DNA from: Streptomyces sp. MNU76
Lineage (GTDB): Bacteria > Actinomycetota > Actinomycetes > Streptomycetales > Streptomycetaceae
DNA: 64,000 bases
Assembly: GCF_020982545.1 (NCBI RefSeq)
Contig: NZ_JAJKLK010000003.1
Coordinates: 1-64,000 of the forward strand
Direction: 5' to 3'
The notes below the pieces were generated by a model. That model did not search any database, was not told the DNA's origin, and saw only the letters and a list, made by a program, of their open reading frames with translations. Of this stretch, positions 30,249 to 38,962 are shown piece after piece (position 1 is the stretch's first letter; every line of letters starts with the position of its first letter). The position numbers and the translations under genes are program-made.

Positions 30249-30278
30249 TTGACACCAAAATCGAACATCCATTCTCAT
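30249..30278 (+). promoter_or_regulatory. recA promoter with SOS-box-like sequence
   Basis: TTGACA (30249-30254) is an excellent -35 hexamer. GAACATCCATTC (30263-30274) lies inside the promoter and is close to the actinobacterial LexA/SOS palindrome GAAC-N4-GTTC; the same sequence has been described upstream of recA in other Streptomyces (from memory). The -10 is less clear, TCTCAT being a candidate. Confidence 0.65.
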
Positions 30279-30339
30279 GGAGGCTCCGGCGCGGCTGTCG
30301 ACGGGAGTTCGGCAGGGATTTCGTGGAGAAGTGCCCGAG

Positions 30340-30348
30340 TTATCCACA
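30340..30348 (+). promoter_or_regulatory. Single DnaA box in the recA leader
   Basis: TTATCCACA is the exact E. coli-type DnaA box, about 90 bp before the recA start. Streptomyces DnaA prefers TTGTCCACA, so binding may be moderate. No second box is seen nearby, so this is not an origin. Confidence 0.35.
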
Positions 30349-30437
30349 GGCCGGGCGGGCGTCCGGGCCCATTGTCAGTGGCAGGCGTTAGCGTCTTTCA
30401 CGTGAAGCGATCGACTCAAGCAAACCGGGTGGAACCC

Positions 30438-31562
30438 ATGGCAGGAACCGACCGCGAGAAGGCGCTCGACGCCGCGCTCGCACAGATTGAACGACAATTC
30501 GGCAAGGGCGCGGTCATGCGCATGGGCGACCGGTCCAAGGAGCCCATCGAGGTCATCCCGACCGGTTCGACCGCGCTCGACGTGGCCCTCGGCGTCGGCG
30601 GCCTGCCGCGTGGCCGAGTGGTGGAGGTGTACGGACCGGAGTCCTCCGGTAAGACGACCCTGACGCTGCACGCGGTGGCGAACGCCCAGAAGGCCGGCGG
30701 CCAGGTCGCCTTCGTGGATGCCGAGCACGCCCTCGACCCCGAGTACGCGAAGAAGCTCGGCGTCGACATCGACAACCTCATCCTGTCCCAGCCGGACAAC
30801 GGCGAGCAGGCCCTGGAGATCGTGGACATGCTGGTCCGCTCCGGTGCCCTGGACCTCATCGTCATCGACTCCGTCGCAGCCCTCGTCCCGCGCGCGGAGA
30901 TCGAGGGCGAGATGGGCGACAGCCACGTCGGTCTGCAGGCCCGGCTGATGAGCCAGGCCCTGCGGAAGATCACCAGCGCGCTCAACCAGTCCAAGACCAC
31001 CGCCATCTTCATCAACCAGCTCCGCGAGAAGATCGGCGTGATGTTCGGCTCCCCGGAGACCACGACCGGTGGCCGGGCGCTGAAGTTCTACGCCTCGGTG
31101 CGACTCGACATCCGCCGCATCGAGACCCTCAAGGACGGCACGGACGCGGTCGGCAACCGCACCCGCGTCAAGGTCGTCAAGAACAAGGTCGCACCGCCCT
31201 TCAAGCAGGCCGAGTTCGACATCCTCTACGGCCAGGGCATCAGCCGCGAGGGCGGCCTGATCGACATGGGTGTGGAGCACGGCTTCGTCCGCAAGGCCGG
31301 CGCCTGGTACACGTACGAGGGCGACCAACTCGGCCAGGGCAAGGAGAACGCCCGTAACTTCCTGAAGGACAACCCCGATCTCGCCAACGAGATCGAGAAG
31401 AAGATCAAGGAGAAGCTGGGCGTCGGCGTCCGGCCCGAGGAGCCCACCGCCGAACCGGGCGCGGCGGGTGCGGCCCCGGCCACCGCTGACGACGCCACGA
31501 AGGCGGTGTCCGCTCCGGCTGCCAGGGCCACCAAGACCAAGGCCGCTGCGGCGAAGAGCTAG
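30438..31562 (+). CDS. recA: Recombinase RecA
   Basis: RecA forms filaments on single-stranded DNA, drives strand exchange and stimulates LexA cleavage. The 374-residue protein starts [20 protein letters not shown], with Walker [14 protein letters not shown], the MAW region, Walker [15 protein letters not shown], loop 1 and loop 2 ([40 protein letters not shown]) and a long Ala/Thr/Lys-rich C-terminal tail typical of Streptomyces RecA. The promoter region carries an SOS-box-like site. recX follows 3 bp downstream and would be cotranscribed. Confidence 0.97.
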   Translation: MAGTDREKALDAALAQIERQFGKGAVMRMGDRSKEPIEVIPTGSTALDVALGVGGLPRGRVVEVYGPESSGKTTLTLHAVANAQKAGGQVAFVDAEHALDPEYAKKLGVDIDNLILSQPDNGEQALEIVDMLVRSGALDLIVIDSVAALVPRAEIEGEMGDSHVGLQARLMSQALRKITSALNQSKTTAIFINQLREKIGVMFGSPETTTGGRALKFYASVRLDIRRIETLKDGTDAVGNRTRVKVVKNKVAPPFKQAEFDILYGQGISREGGLIDMGVEHGFVRKAGAWYTYEGDQLGQGKENARNFLKDNPDLANEIEKKIKEKLGVGVRPEEPTAEPGAAGAAPATADDATKAVSAPAARATKTKAAAAKS

Positions 31563-31565
31563 TCC

Positions 31566-32436
31566 GTGACGCGCAGAACGGACTGGGGCGAGTACGCGTA
31601 TCCCAGTGTTCCCGAGAGCCGGGAGCGCGGGGTACCGGCGGGGGACCGGGGATTCGGTGCGGACCGGCACGGGGCGAGGGATTCCGACCGTACGACGACG
31701 GCGGTGACGGCGACGTCGTACGGCGGGAGGACGGCCCGCGCTCCGAGGGCCCGGCCGTCGGCAGCCGTCGGCGCGGCGGCGGCCCTCGCGCGGTGCGGGC
31801 GGCGACGCGCGTGGCAGACGCGGCGGTCGGGGCGGTCGGCGGCGTGGCTTCGGGGAACAGGGGACGGCCCGGACGACGGGGGCCGCAGGACGGGGCTCGT
31901 CTTTCTCGTCGAGGGCCGAGAAAGGCGAGTCCTCAGGGGACCCGGCTGAGCGGGCGCGCGCGATCTGTCTGCGCCTGCTCACCGGGACCCCACGCACTCG
32001 GAAACAACTCGCGGACGCCCTGCAGAAACGGGAGATCCCCGAGGACGTGGCGGAGGAGGTGCTGTCGAGGTTCGAGGAGGTCGGACTGATCAACGACAGC
32101 GCGTTCGCCGACGCCTGGGTCGAGTCCCGGCACCACGGTCGGGGCCTGGCACGCAGAGCCCTCGCCAGGGAGCTGCGCACCAAGGGCGTCGACTCGGCAC
32201 TGATCGACGAGGCCGTCTCCCAGCTCGACTCGGAGCAGGAGGAGAGTACCGCGCGCGAACTGGTCGCCCGCAAACTGCGCTCCACCCGTGGCCTCGACCG
32301 CGACAAGCGCCTCCGCCGCCTCGCCGGCATGCTCGCCCGCAAAGGCTACGCCGAGGGCATGGCCCTGCGCGTGGTCCGGCAGGCGCTGGAGGAAGAGGGG
32401 GAGGAGACGGAGGGGTTGGAGGACGAGGGGTACTGA
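31566..32436 (+). pseudogene. recX: RecX regulatory protein with a frameshift in its linker
   Basis: RecX binds and inhibits RecA filaments. GTG 31566, 3 bp after recA, opens the usual N-terminus (VTRRTDWGEYAYPSVPESRE), but this frame ends at 31949. The conserved RecX helices (AERARAICLRLLTGTPRTRK, LINDSAFADAWVESRHHGRG, RALARELRTKGVDSALIDEA, LARKGYAEGMALRVVRQALE) lie in the next frame, which is open from 31708 and contains no ATG, GTG or TTG before 32047. A one-base insertion between 31708 and about 31900, in the Arg/Gly-rich linker, would explain this. A start at GTG 32047 would delete the first RecX repeat. Decay or a sequencing indel are both possible. Confidence 0.75.
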
Positions 32437-32502
32437 GGCGAGGGATGCCGCCTCCGCGTGCAGGGGAAGGGGGAACGAGCTGGGGCCGCTGGGGCCCCGG
32501 GC

Positions 32503-33042
32503 TCACTGCCAGTCGGACGGGCGCTCGACGTGTTCCAGGCGCAGCACCTGGCCCGTGCGGCTGAAGCGGCGGATGCGGGGGAGGGGCGGGTAGTAGGCGT
32601 GGACGGAGACCGCGTGCTCCTCGCGTGACTCGTTGAGCACCTCGTGGACGTGGTGACGTCCGAAGGAGCGCCCCTTGCCGGCGGACAACTGCCGCTCGCG
32701 GTCGACACCTTCGGTGAGCTCGAGGGTCTTCCAGCCGTCGGTGGGCAGCCGGACGGCGAGCGAGTACTCCTTGAGTTCGCCCGCCGCGGTGACGAAGGCG
32801 CCCACCGAGTCGGCGTGGTCGTGCCAGCCGGTTCCCGTGCCGGGCGGCCAGCCGATGAGCCAGGCCTCGCTCCCGCCGGGGCCTTCGAGCCGTACCCAGG
32901 TACGGCCCTCGGGGTCGAGCGGAAGGGACACGATCAGCTCGGCGTCGGCGGCGGTCCGGCGCGCGAAGTCGAGCAGTTCCGCCTGCGTGGGGGCGGAGAC
33001 GGCGGAAGTGGAAGTGAGGGGAACAACGGGGGACACAGACAC
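32503..33042 (-). CDS. Cysteine dioxygenase type I
   Basis: This cupin protein of 179 residues oxidises cysteine to cysteine sulfinate using Fe(II). Metal ligands are visible in GTGWHDHADSVGAF (two His) and FGRHHVHEVLN (third His), with flanking LIVSLPLDPEGRTWVRLE and AVSVHAYYPPLPRIRRF typical of the actinobacterial family. GTG 33042 is chosen because AGGACGG lies 6 nt upstream; an ATG at 33087 in frame is less likely. A cysteine-rich leader peptide is encoded 80 bp upstream, pointing to cysteine-sensitive expression. It converges with recX. Confidence 0.85.
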   Translation of the reverse strand: MSVSPVVPLTSTSAVSAPTQAELLDFARRTAADAELIVSLPLDPEGRTWVRLEGPGGSEAWLIGWPPGTGTGWHDHADSVGAFVTAAGELKEYSLAVRLPTDGWKTLELTEGVDRERQLSAGKGRSFGRHHVHEVLNESREEHAVSVHAYYPPLPRIRRFSRTGQVLRLEHVERPSDWQ

Positions 33043-33122
33043 GGGTACCGTCCTGAAGTGCGTTCGCTCGGGAGCGCGCGGCCTCATATGACCGGCGCGC
33101 GCGAAAGAAGAGGGATGCGAAG
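33043..33122 (-). promoter_or_regulatory. Leader-peptide to cysteine dioxygenase spacer with GC-rich stem
   Basis: Read on the minus strand, this 80-nt spacer contains GCGCGCGCC, then GGTCATAT, then GAGGCCGCGCGC, able to form an imperfect GC-rich hairpin between the end of the leader peptide and the ribosome binding site. Together with the leader it has the layout of a translation-dependent attenuator. Confidence 0.4.
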
Positions 33123-33170
33123 TCAGCAGGACGGACGACACACGCAGCCCGCATAGCGGACGAGGTCCAT
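33123..33170 (-). CDS. Cysteine-rich leader peptide (putative attenuator uORF), 15 residues
   Basis: An ATG at 33170 encodes MDLVRYAGCVCRPSC and stops with TGA: three cysteines in 15 residues, in a CxCxxxC arrangement that ends on the last sense codon. It lies 80 nt upstream of the cysteine dioxygenase start, on the same strand. Cysteine-containing leaders control sulfur genes in actinobacteria by ribosome stalling when cysteinyl-tRNA is short. Here high cysteine would let the ribosome finish and could open the dioxygenase, a sensible way to control a cysteine-degrading enzyme. The peptide's role is inference; its sequence is directly visible. Confidence 0.65.
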   Translation of the reverse strand: MDLVRYAGCVCRPSC

Positions 33171-33312
33171 ATGGACCCTCCGCCACAGGCGCGTAGAGGT
33201 GTCGGTCACGGACCGGAGTAGACCATGTCCGGGCAGGACGGTCAACTCACCGTCACTATGTGGACACGGAGTTACGGATGTCGGCGACGGGGCCGGGGCT
33301 CACGAGGGTGTC

Positions 33313-35004
33313 TCAACGTGCGCTCGTCGCCGCGCCGCTGGTCTCGGGCTGTTGCCTCGCCCCGCCCAGTGTCGCCTCCGCGGCCGCGTACAGGTCGGCC
33401 GGGCGCACGCCGCTCAGGGCGGTGACGAGGTAGCCGTCGGGGCGGACGAGGAGGACGGTGTGGGCGGCCGCGCCCGGGTAGGCCTCGGCGACCAGCAACT
33501 CGGCGGGCCGCGGCAGGGCGGAGACGGCGGCGGCGAGCCGGGGCATGATCCCGGCGCTCATCCAGTGCTTGCGCTCCCACACCCCGGTGCCGGGCGCGAT
33601 CAGCACGACCAGCAGCGCCCCGCGTCCGAGCCGGTCCCGCAGCGGGACGAAGGTGCCGTCCTCCGCAGTCACCTCCACATCCACGACCTGGGTGCCCGGC
33701 AGAGTGTCGACCGGTGTCTCCCCGTCGGCGGGCGGAGGCATGAGCGGTGAATCGGAGTACGCCCCCGGCGCACCCAGTGCCCCGCGCCCCAGGTGGCCGT
33801 CGGCCAGCAGTGCGTCGTGGCCCCGGGCCGAGCCGGGGACGTACGAGCGCAGCCCCTTGCCGCCGCGCAGCAGCGGCAGCACCTGGTCGGCGGCGCGCAG
33901 CCGGGCGGCGACGACCGCCCGCCGCTCGGTCTGGTAGCTGTCGAGCAGGGTCTCGTGCGGGCCGTGGTGCCAGGCGAGGGCCAGCTTCCAGGCGAGGTTG
34001 TCGGCGTCCCGCAGTCCCTCGTCGAGACCCTGGGTGCCGAGGGCCCCGAGCAGGTGCGCGGCGTCGCCGGCGAGGAAGACCCGGCCCACCCGCCAGCGCC
34101 GGGCGAGCCGGTGGTGCACGGTGTGGACACCGGTGTCGAGCAGGTCGTACGGCGGTGTCGAGCCGCCCGTCCAGCCGGCGAGGGTCTCGCGGACGCGGGC
34201 CACGAGCAGTTCGGGCGTCACGAGATCCTTGCCCGGTGGCAGGAGCCAGTCGAGGCGCCAGAGACCTTCGGCGAGGGGCCGCGCGGTGATCTCCCCGCCG
34301 GACGGGCCCGCCGTGCGCCAGGGCGGCATGCGGTGCAGCAACGCTTCGCCCGGCCAGGGGAGTTCCGCGCGCAGGGCCGCCACCGCGTGCCGCTCCACCG
34401 CCGTACGGCCGGGAAAACGGATGTCCTGGAGCTTGCGGACCGTCGAGCGGGGGCCGTCGCACCCCACTAGGTAACTACCGCGCCACCAGGTGCTCTTGGG
34501 GCCGCGGGTGTGGGCCGTGACGCCGGACTTCTCCTGTTCGAGCGCGTCGAGGCGGCTCTCCACGACGACCTTGACGAGCCGCTCACCGGCGATGGCCTCG
34601 CGCAGGGCCGCGGTCAGGACGTGCTGGGCGATGTGGAGCGGGGGGAGGTCGGCGGAACCCTCCACGACGGCGTCGTGGCCGCCGCGCCCAGCCTTCGCGA
34701 CCTCACGGGGAGGGATGCCCGTCTCCTCGGCGTCGGGCTCACCGAATCGGACCTGACGCATCACCTGCTTGCGCCGCATCGACCGCCATCCGGCCCAGCG
34801 GAAGCCGATCCGGGAGAGGGGAGCGCCGGACAACCGTTCCAGCAGCGCGGCGGTGTCCTCGTTCAGGACCACCGTCCGCGCGAGGCGCTGCTCGTCCTTG
34901 CCCGGTCCCTCGTCGAGGACCACGGACGGCACCTCCTGGCGCGCCAGCGCCAGGGCGAGCGTGAGCCCCACGGGCCCCGCGCCGACGACGATCACCGGAT
35001 CCAC
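33313..35004 (-). CDS. FAD-dependent aromatic-type monooxygenase (FAD_binding_3)
   Basis: A flavoprotein hydroxylase of the PHBH/MhpA type, 563 residues from GTG 35004 (AGGGGG upstream). It shows the N-terminal dinucleotide fold VIVVGAGPVGLTLALALA, the middle DG motif SYLVGCDGPRSTVRKL, the FAD ribityl motif RVFLAGDAAHLLGALGTQGL and a C-terminal thioredoxin-like domain (about 400-563). These enzymes use NAD(P)H and O2 to hydroxylate aromatic substrates in catabolism or antibiotic tailoring. The substrate is unknown and no pathway genes surround it. It follows the glutamate transporter operon on the same strand but is separated from it by a strong hairpin. Confidence 0.82.
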   Translation of the reverse strand: MDPVIVVGAGPVGLTLALALARQEVPSVVLDEGPGKDEQRLARTVVLNEDTAALLERLSGAPLSRIGFRWAGWRSMRRKQVMRQVRFGEPDAEETGIPPREVAKAGRGGHDAVVEGSADLPPLHIAQHVLTAALREAIAGERLVKVVVESRLDALEQEKSGVTAHTRGPKSTWWRGSYLVGCDGPRSTVRKLQDIRFPGRTAVERHAVAALRAELPWPGEALLHRMPPWRTAGPSGGEITARPLAEGLWRLDWLLPPGKDLVTPELLVARVRETLAGWTGGSTPPYDLLDTGVHTVHHRLARRWRVGRVFLAGDAAHLLGALGTQGLDEGLRDADNLAWKLALAWHHGPHETLLDSYQTERRAVVAARLRAADQVLPLLRGGKGLRSYVPGSARGHDALLADGHLGRGALGAPGAYSDSPLMPPPADGETPVDTLPGTQVVDVEVTAEDGTFVPLRDRLGRGALLVVLIAPGTGVWERKHWMSAGIMPRLAAAVSALPRPAELLVAEAYPGAAAHTVLLVRPDGYLVTALSGVRPADLYAAAEATLGGARQQPETSGAATSAR

Positions 35005-35121
35005 GGCGCGGCGCCCCCTGCCCGACGTGACGTCCCGGCGGACGTGGGTGAACAGGAAGTTGGAGCAGGGTGCACGATCACAGAACGTATGCAACCCATT
35101 GCCGGTGCTTGCGTCAAGTGA

Positions 35122-35155
35122 CGGAGGGCAGTGGCGATCATGCCACTGCCCTCCG
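35122..35155 (-). terminator. Hairpin terminator of the gluABCD operon
   Basis: CGGAGGGCAGTGGC and GCCACTGCCCTCCG form a perfect 14-bp stem with loop GATCAT, about 48 bp past the gluD stop. There is no U-tract. Confidence 0.7.
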
Positions 35156-35202
35156 GGGAGCGAATCGGGGGACATCCTGGGCGGATGTCACCTGATCACC
35201 TG

Positions 35203-36135
35203 TCAGGTGCCTGCTTCGCCGTCGCCGTCGCCGCCGGCGACACCGCCCATGCCGACGCCTGCGCCCGCGCCGGTCGCCGCGGTGCCCTCGATCGCCGCCG
35301 GGCCCAGCACCACCCCGGTCGACTTCTTGCCCCGCCGCAGCCGCTGCTCCAGCCAGCTCGCGAAGCTGGTGATGATGAAGTTCAGGACGATGTAGACGAT
35401 CGCGACGACGACGAAGCTGGGCACGACGTTGGCGTACACCGCCGCCAGCGTCGCGCGTCCGCTGAGCAGTTCGGTGAACCCGATCATCACGCCGCCGAGC
35501 GCGGTGTCCTTCACGATGACCACGAGCTGGCTGACGATGGCCGGCAGCATCACCGTGACGGCCTGCGGCAGCAGGATGAAGGACATCGTCTGGCCCTTGC
35601 GCAGGCCGATCGCCTGGGCGGCCTCCGTCTGGCCCTTGGGGAGGGCGAGGATACCGGCGCGCACGACCTCAGCGAGGACCGAGGCGTTGTACAGCACCAG
35701 ACCGGTGACGACCGCCCAGAGCTGCCGTTGCTCGGTGGTGACGTTCATCGAGCGGGCGATGACCTCGTTGGCGAACAGCATCAGCAGCAGGACCGGGATG
35801 GCCCGGAAGAACTCGACCACCGCACCGGCCGGGATGCGGACCCACAGGTGGTCGGAGAGGCGCGCGATGCCGAAGAGCGCACCCAGTGGCAGGGCGATCA
35901 CGATGGAGAGCGCCATGGCCTTGAGCGTGTTGACGAGACCGGGCAGCAGATACGTCGTCCAGGCCTCGGAGGTGAAGAACGGCTTCCAGAGCTTCCACTC
36001 CAGCTGGTTCCTGCTGTCCAGCGCTCCCCAGAGCCACCACGCGAGGAGGGCCAGCAGGACGACGAAGACCACCGTGAGGATCACGTTGCGCCGTTTGGCC
36101 CGGGGGCCGGGGGCGTCGTACAGAACGGAACTCAT
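35203..36135 (-). CDS. gluD: Glutamate ABC transporter permease GluD
   Basis: Second permease of the glutamate importer, 310 residues. Its ATG overlaps the gluC stop (ATGA). It has five to six membrane helices and the ABC permease EAA loop (EAAQAIGLRKGQTMSFILLP) that docks on the ATPase. The N-terminus is cytoplasmic and basic; the C-terminus ends in a Gly/Ala-rich tail (GVGMGGVAGGDGDGEAGT) not needed for the fold. The order gluA-gluB-gluC-gluD matches C. glutamicum and S. coelicolor. Confidence 0.9.
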   Translation of the reverse strand: MSSVLYDAPGPRAKRRNVILTVVFVVLLALLAWWLWGALDSRNQLEWKLWKPFFTSEAWTTYLLPGLVNTLKAMALSIVIALPLGALFGIARLSDHLWVRIPAGAVVEFFRAIPVLLLMLFANEVIARSMNVTTEQRQLWAVVTGLVLYNASVLAEVVRAGILALPKGQTEAAQAIGLRKGQTMSFILLPQAVTVMLPAIVSQLVVIVKDTALGGVMIGFTELLSGRATLAAVYANVVPSFVVVAIVYIVLNFIITSFASWLEQRLRRGKKSTGVVLGPAAIEGTAATGAGAGVGMGGVAGGDGDGEAGT

Positions 36136-36809
36136 CGCTTCACCGCCAGTCGCTTGCTCAGCCAGCCCAGGATCAGGCCGGTGGGAAGGGTCAGAACCAC
36201 GAATCCGAAGGCGAAGATCGCGCCGATGAGCAGGGTCTGCGCCTCCTTCTCGATCATGCCCTTCATGAGGTAGGCGGCCTCCCACACACCGATCGCCGCG
36301 GCCACGGTCGTGTTCTTGGTCAGCGCGATCAGCACGTTGGCCAGCGGTCCGATGACGGCCCGGAACGCCTGCGGCAGCACGATGAGGCCGAGGACCTGGG
36401 TGAAGCTCAGTCCGATGGCGCGTGCCGCCTCGGCCTGACCGACGGGCACGGTGTTGATGCCGGAGCGCAGCGCCTCGCAGACGAATGCCGCGGTATAGGC
36501 CACGAAACCGAGAACGGCGAGTCGGAACGCCGTGAGTTTGACGTCGTTGCCCGCGCCCATCGTCACCCGGAAGATGTCGGCGAGGCCGAGCGAGGTGAAG
36601 ACGATGATGACGGTCAGCGGGATGTTCCGCACGACGTTCACATAGACGGTGCCGAAGCCGCGCATGAGGGGCACGGGGCTGACGCGCATGGCGGCCAGCA
36701 GGGTTCCCCAGATCAGGGAGCCGATGGCTGAGAAGACGGTGAGCTTGACCGTCATCCAGAACGCACCCAAGAAGGTTGGGTCGTTGTAAGTCGAAAGGAA
36801 GTCGAACAC
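36132..36809 (-). CDS. gluC: Glutamate ABC transporter permease GluC
   Basis: A 225-residue polar amino-acid permease with about five membrane helices and the EAA motif (QAEAARAIGLSFTQVLGLIV). GTG 36809 is preceded by GGGAGA. It forms the membrane channel with GluD. The gene is 123 bp downstream of gluB and overlaps gluD by 4 bp, so the two permeases are made in a coupled way. Confidence 0.9.
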   Translation of the reverse strand: MFDFLSTYNDPTFLGAFWMTVKLTVFSAIGSLIWGTLLAAMRVSPVPLMRGFGTVYVNVVRNIPLTVIIVFTSLGLADIFRVTMGAGNDVKLTAFRLAVLGFVAYTAAFVCEALRSGINTVPVGQAEAARAIGLSFTQVLGLIVLPQAFRAVIGPLANVLIALTKNTTVAAAIGVWEAAYLMKGMIEKEAQTLLIGAIFAFGFVVLTLPTGLILGWLSKRLAVKR

Positions 36810-36932
36810 TGTCTCCCGCGCTTCCGGGTGTGTGGCATACGTGGCAGGCGCAGAGCGCCGCCGCCCTTACCGCGCCTTGCGGCGGGCGGCGGCGCGACAA
36901 CGAGAACCGCGCTGGTGGCGGATATTCGCTGA

Positions 36933-37784
36933 CTAGGCGATGACGCCGATCTTCGGGGCGGGCTCGTTCTTGTACTCGGCCGGGCCGAAGTTCTCCTTGA
37001 CCGCGGTCTCCCAGGCACCGTCGCTGACCATCTTCTCGAGGGCGGCGTTGATCTTGTCCACGGTCGCCGTGTCGCCCTTCTTGACGCCGATGCCGTAGTT
37101 CTCATTGCTGAGCTTCAGGCCCGCGAGCTTGAACTGACCCTTGTAGTTCTCCTGCGCGGCGAAGCCCGCGAGGATCGAGTCGTCGGTGGTGACCGCGTCC
37201 ACGGCGCCGCTCTGCAGGCCGGCGATGCACTCCGAGTAGCCGCCGTACTCCTTCAGCTGGGCCTTCGGAGCGATGTCCTTCTTGACGTTCTCCGCCGAGG
37301 TGGAACCAGTCACCGAGCAGAGGGTCTTGCCGTTGAGGTCCGTACCCTTGCTGATGTCCGAGTCGGCCTTGACCAGCAGGTCCTGGTGGGCCAGCAGGTA
37401 CGGGCCGGCGAAGTCGACGAGCTTCTTGCGCTCGTCGTTGATCGAGTACGTGGCCGCGATGAACTTCACGTCGCCGCGGGCCAGCGCGTTCTCACGGTCG
37501 GCGCTCTTGGTCTCGACGAACTCGATCTGCTTGGCGTCGTAGCCGAGCTCCTTGGCCACGTACGTCGCCACGTCGACGTCGAAGCCGGAGAAGGAACCGT
37601 CGGGGTTCTTCAGACCGAGGCCCGGCTGGTCGTACTTGATGCCGATCTTGATCTTGCCGCCGCCGCTGGAACCGGAGTCGGAGCCGTTGTCGTTGCCGTT
37701 GCTGTCGTCGCCGCCGCAGGCCGTGGCCGTCAGGGCGAGGACGAGGGCGGTGGCTGCAGCGGCGGAGGCCTTGCGGAACTTCAT
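36933..37784 (-). CDS. gluB: Glutamate-binding lipoprotein GluB
   Basis: The periplasmic-type binding protein of the importer, 283 residues. The signal peptide ends in the lipobox LTATAC, so Cys23 is lipidated and the protein is tethered outside the membrane. The SBP_bac_3 fold is seen in IKIGIKYDQPGLGLKNPDGS, FAGPYLLAHQDLLVK and GLKLSNENYGIGVKKGD. ATG 37784 is taken because AAGGA lies 8 nt upstream; an ATG at 37793 is too close to it. An 82-bp gap to gluA allows separate processing or expression. Confidence 0.92.
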   Translation of the reverse strand: MKFRKASAAAATALVLALTATACGGDDSNGNDNGSDSGSSGGGKIKIGIKYDQPGLGLKNPDGSFSGFDVDVATYVAKELGYDAKQIEFVETKSADRENALARGDVKFIAATYSINDERKKLVDFAGPYLLAHQDLLVKADSDISKGTDLNGKTLCSVTGSTSAENVKKDIAPKAQLKEYGGYSECIAGLQSGAVDAVTTDDSILAGFAAQENYKGQFKLAGLKLSNENYGIGVKKGDTATVDKINAALEKMVSDGAWETAVKENFGPAEYKNEPAPKIGVIA

Positions 37785-37866
37785 GGTGAACATCCTTTTT
37801 GTGGTGAAGAGATGCGGACCGTCATGGTGCGGGTGCCGGGGGCCGGAAGGGACGTCGGCAGGGCCG

Positions 37867-38643
37867 TCAGTGGTGCAGGATCTTCGACAGGAAGTCCTTG
37901 GCCCGGTCGCTGCGGGGGTTGCTGAAGAACTGGTCCGGCACAGCCTCTTCGACGATGCGGCCGTCCGCCATGAACACCACCCGGTTGGCGGCTGAACGGG
38001 CGAAGCCCATCTCGTGGGTGACCACGACCATCGTCATGCCGTCCCGGGCCAGCTGCTGCATGACCTCCAGGACCTCGTTGATCATCTCGGGGTCGAGCGC
38101 CGAGGTCGGCTCGTCGAAGAGCATGACCTTGGGGTCCATGGCGAGCGCCCGTGCGATCGCGACGCGCTGCTGCTGACCACCCGAGAGCTGCGCGGGGTAC
38201 TTGTCGGCCTGGGTTCCCACGCCGACCCGGTCGAGCAGGTTCCGCGCCTTCTCCTCGGCCTGCTTCCTGTCGGTCTTGCGGACCTTGAGCTGTCCCAGCA
38301 TCACGTTCTCGAGCACGGTCTTGTGCGCGAAGAGATTGAACGACTGGAACACCATGCCGACGTCCGCCCGAAGGCGGGCGAGCGCCTTGCCCTCCGCGGG
38401 CAGCGGCTTGCCGTCGATCGTGATGTCGCCGGAGTCGATCGACTCCAGCCGGTTGATGGTGCGGCACAGGGTGGACTTGCCGGACCCGGAGGGTCCGATC
38501 ACCACGACGACCTCGCCCCTGGTGATCGTCAGATCGATGTCCTGGAGTACGTGCAACGCGCCGAAGTGCTTGTTGACGCTCTTCAGGACGACCAGGTCGT
38601 CGGCCGCGGGCACCGCGTCCTTGACCACCGAAACTTCGGTCAT
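37867..38643 (-). CDS. gluA: Glutamate ABC transporter ATP-binding protein GluA
   Basis: The ATPase of the importer, 258 residues from ATG 38643 ([20 protein letters not shown]). Walker [11 protein letters not shown]-loop VFQSFNLF, signature [15 protein letters not shown], Walker [13 protein letters not shown] and switch His in [10 protein letters not shown] are all present. The first 18 residues are an extension ahead of the usual start. As the first gene of gluABCD, its promoter must lie in the 319-bp region shared with the divergent response regulator gene. Confidence 0.93.
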   Translation of the reverse strand: MTEVSVVKDAVPAADDLVVLKSVNKHFGALHVLQDIDLTITRGEVVVVIGPSGSGKSTLCRTINRLESIDSGDITIDGKPLPAEGKALARLRADVGMVFQSFNLFAHKTVLENVMLGQLKVRKTDRKQAEEKARNLLDRVGVGTQADKYPAQLSGGQQQRVAIARALAMDPKVMLFDEPTSALDPEMINEVLEVMQQLARDGMTMVVVTHEMGFARSAANRVVFMADGRIVEEAVPDQFFSNPRSDRAKDFLSKILHH

Positions 38644-38962
38644 CGCTTTGGGCTCCGTCTTCCTCGGTTTCGGAGGACAGTAGTGACCGGCGACGACCAG
38701 CGTCATTACATCTGAGCGAGAATTGAGCATAACGATCTGGTAGCCGGACGGACACTGCACGTGACGAGCCCGAGCGGGGCGTTTCGGCTGGATAACGGAA
38801 CCCGCGCGGAACCCCTCCGGCCTTGACGGCGTCCTCACCCATCAGTGTGACTGCCAGGAAGCCGATACGCGCGTGCCCGGGATGCGCGTGCGCGTAATGT
38901 GTGCCAGCCGAGACGCACACATGACCGAAACGCATGACCCACCGAACAGGAAAGGGGCCGGA
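38644..38962. promoter_or_regulatory. Divergent regulatory region between gluA and the response regulator gene
   Basis: This 319-bp region contains a perfect inverted repeat, ATGTGTGC (38897-38904) and GCACACAT (38915-38922), separated by 10 bp, about 40 bp before the response regulator start. It looks like an operator for a dimeric regulator. The regulator's ribosome binding site AAAGGGG is at its right end. No clear gluA promoter could be singled out. Confidence 0.5.

Noticed and set aside
30340..30348. DnaA box considered as part of a replication origin
   Set aside because: Only one box is present, with no AT-rich region or dnaA/dnaN neighbours.
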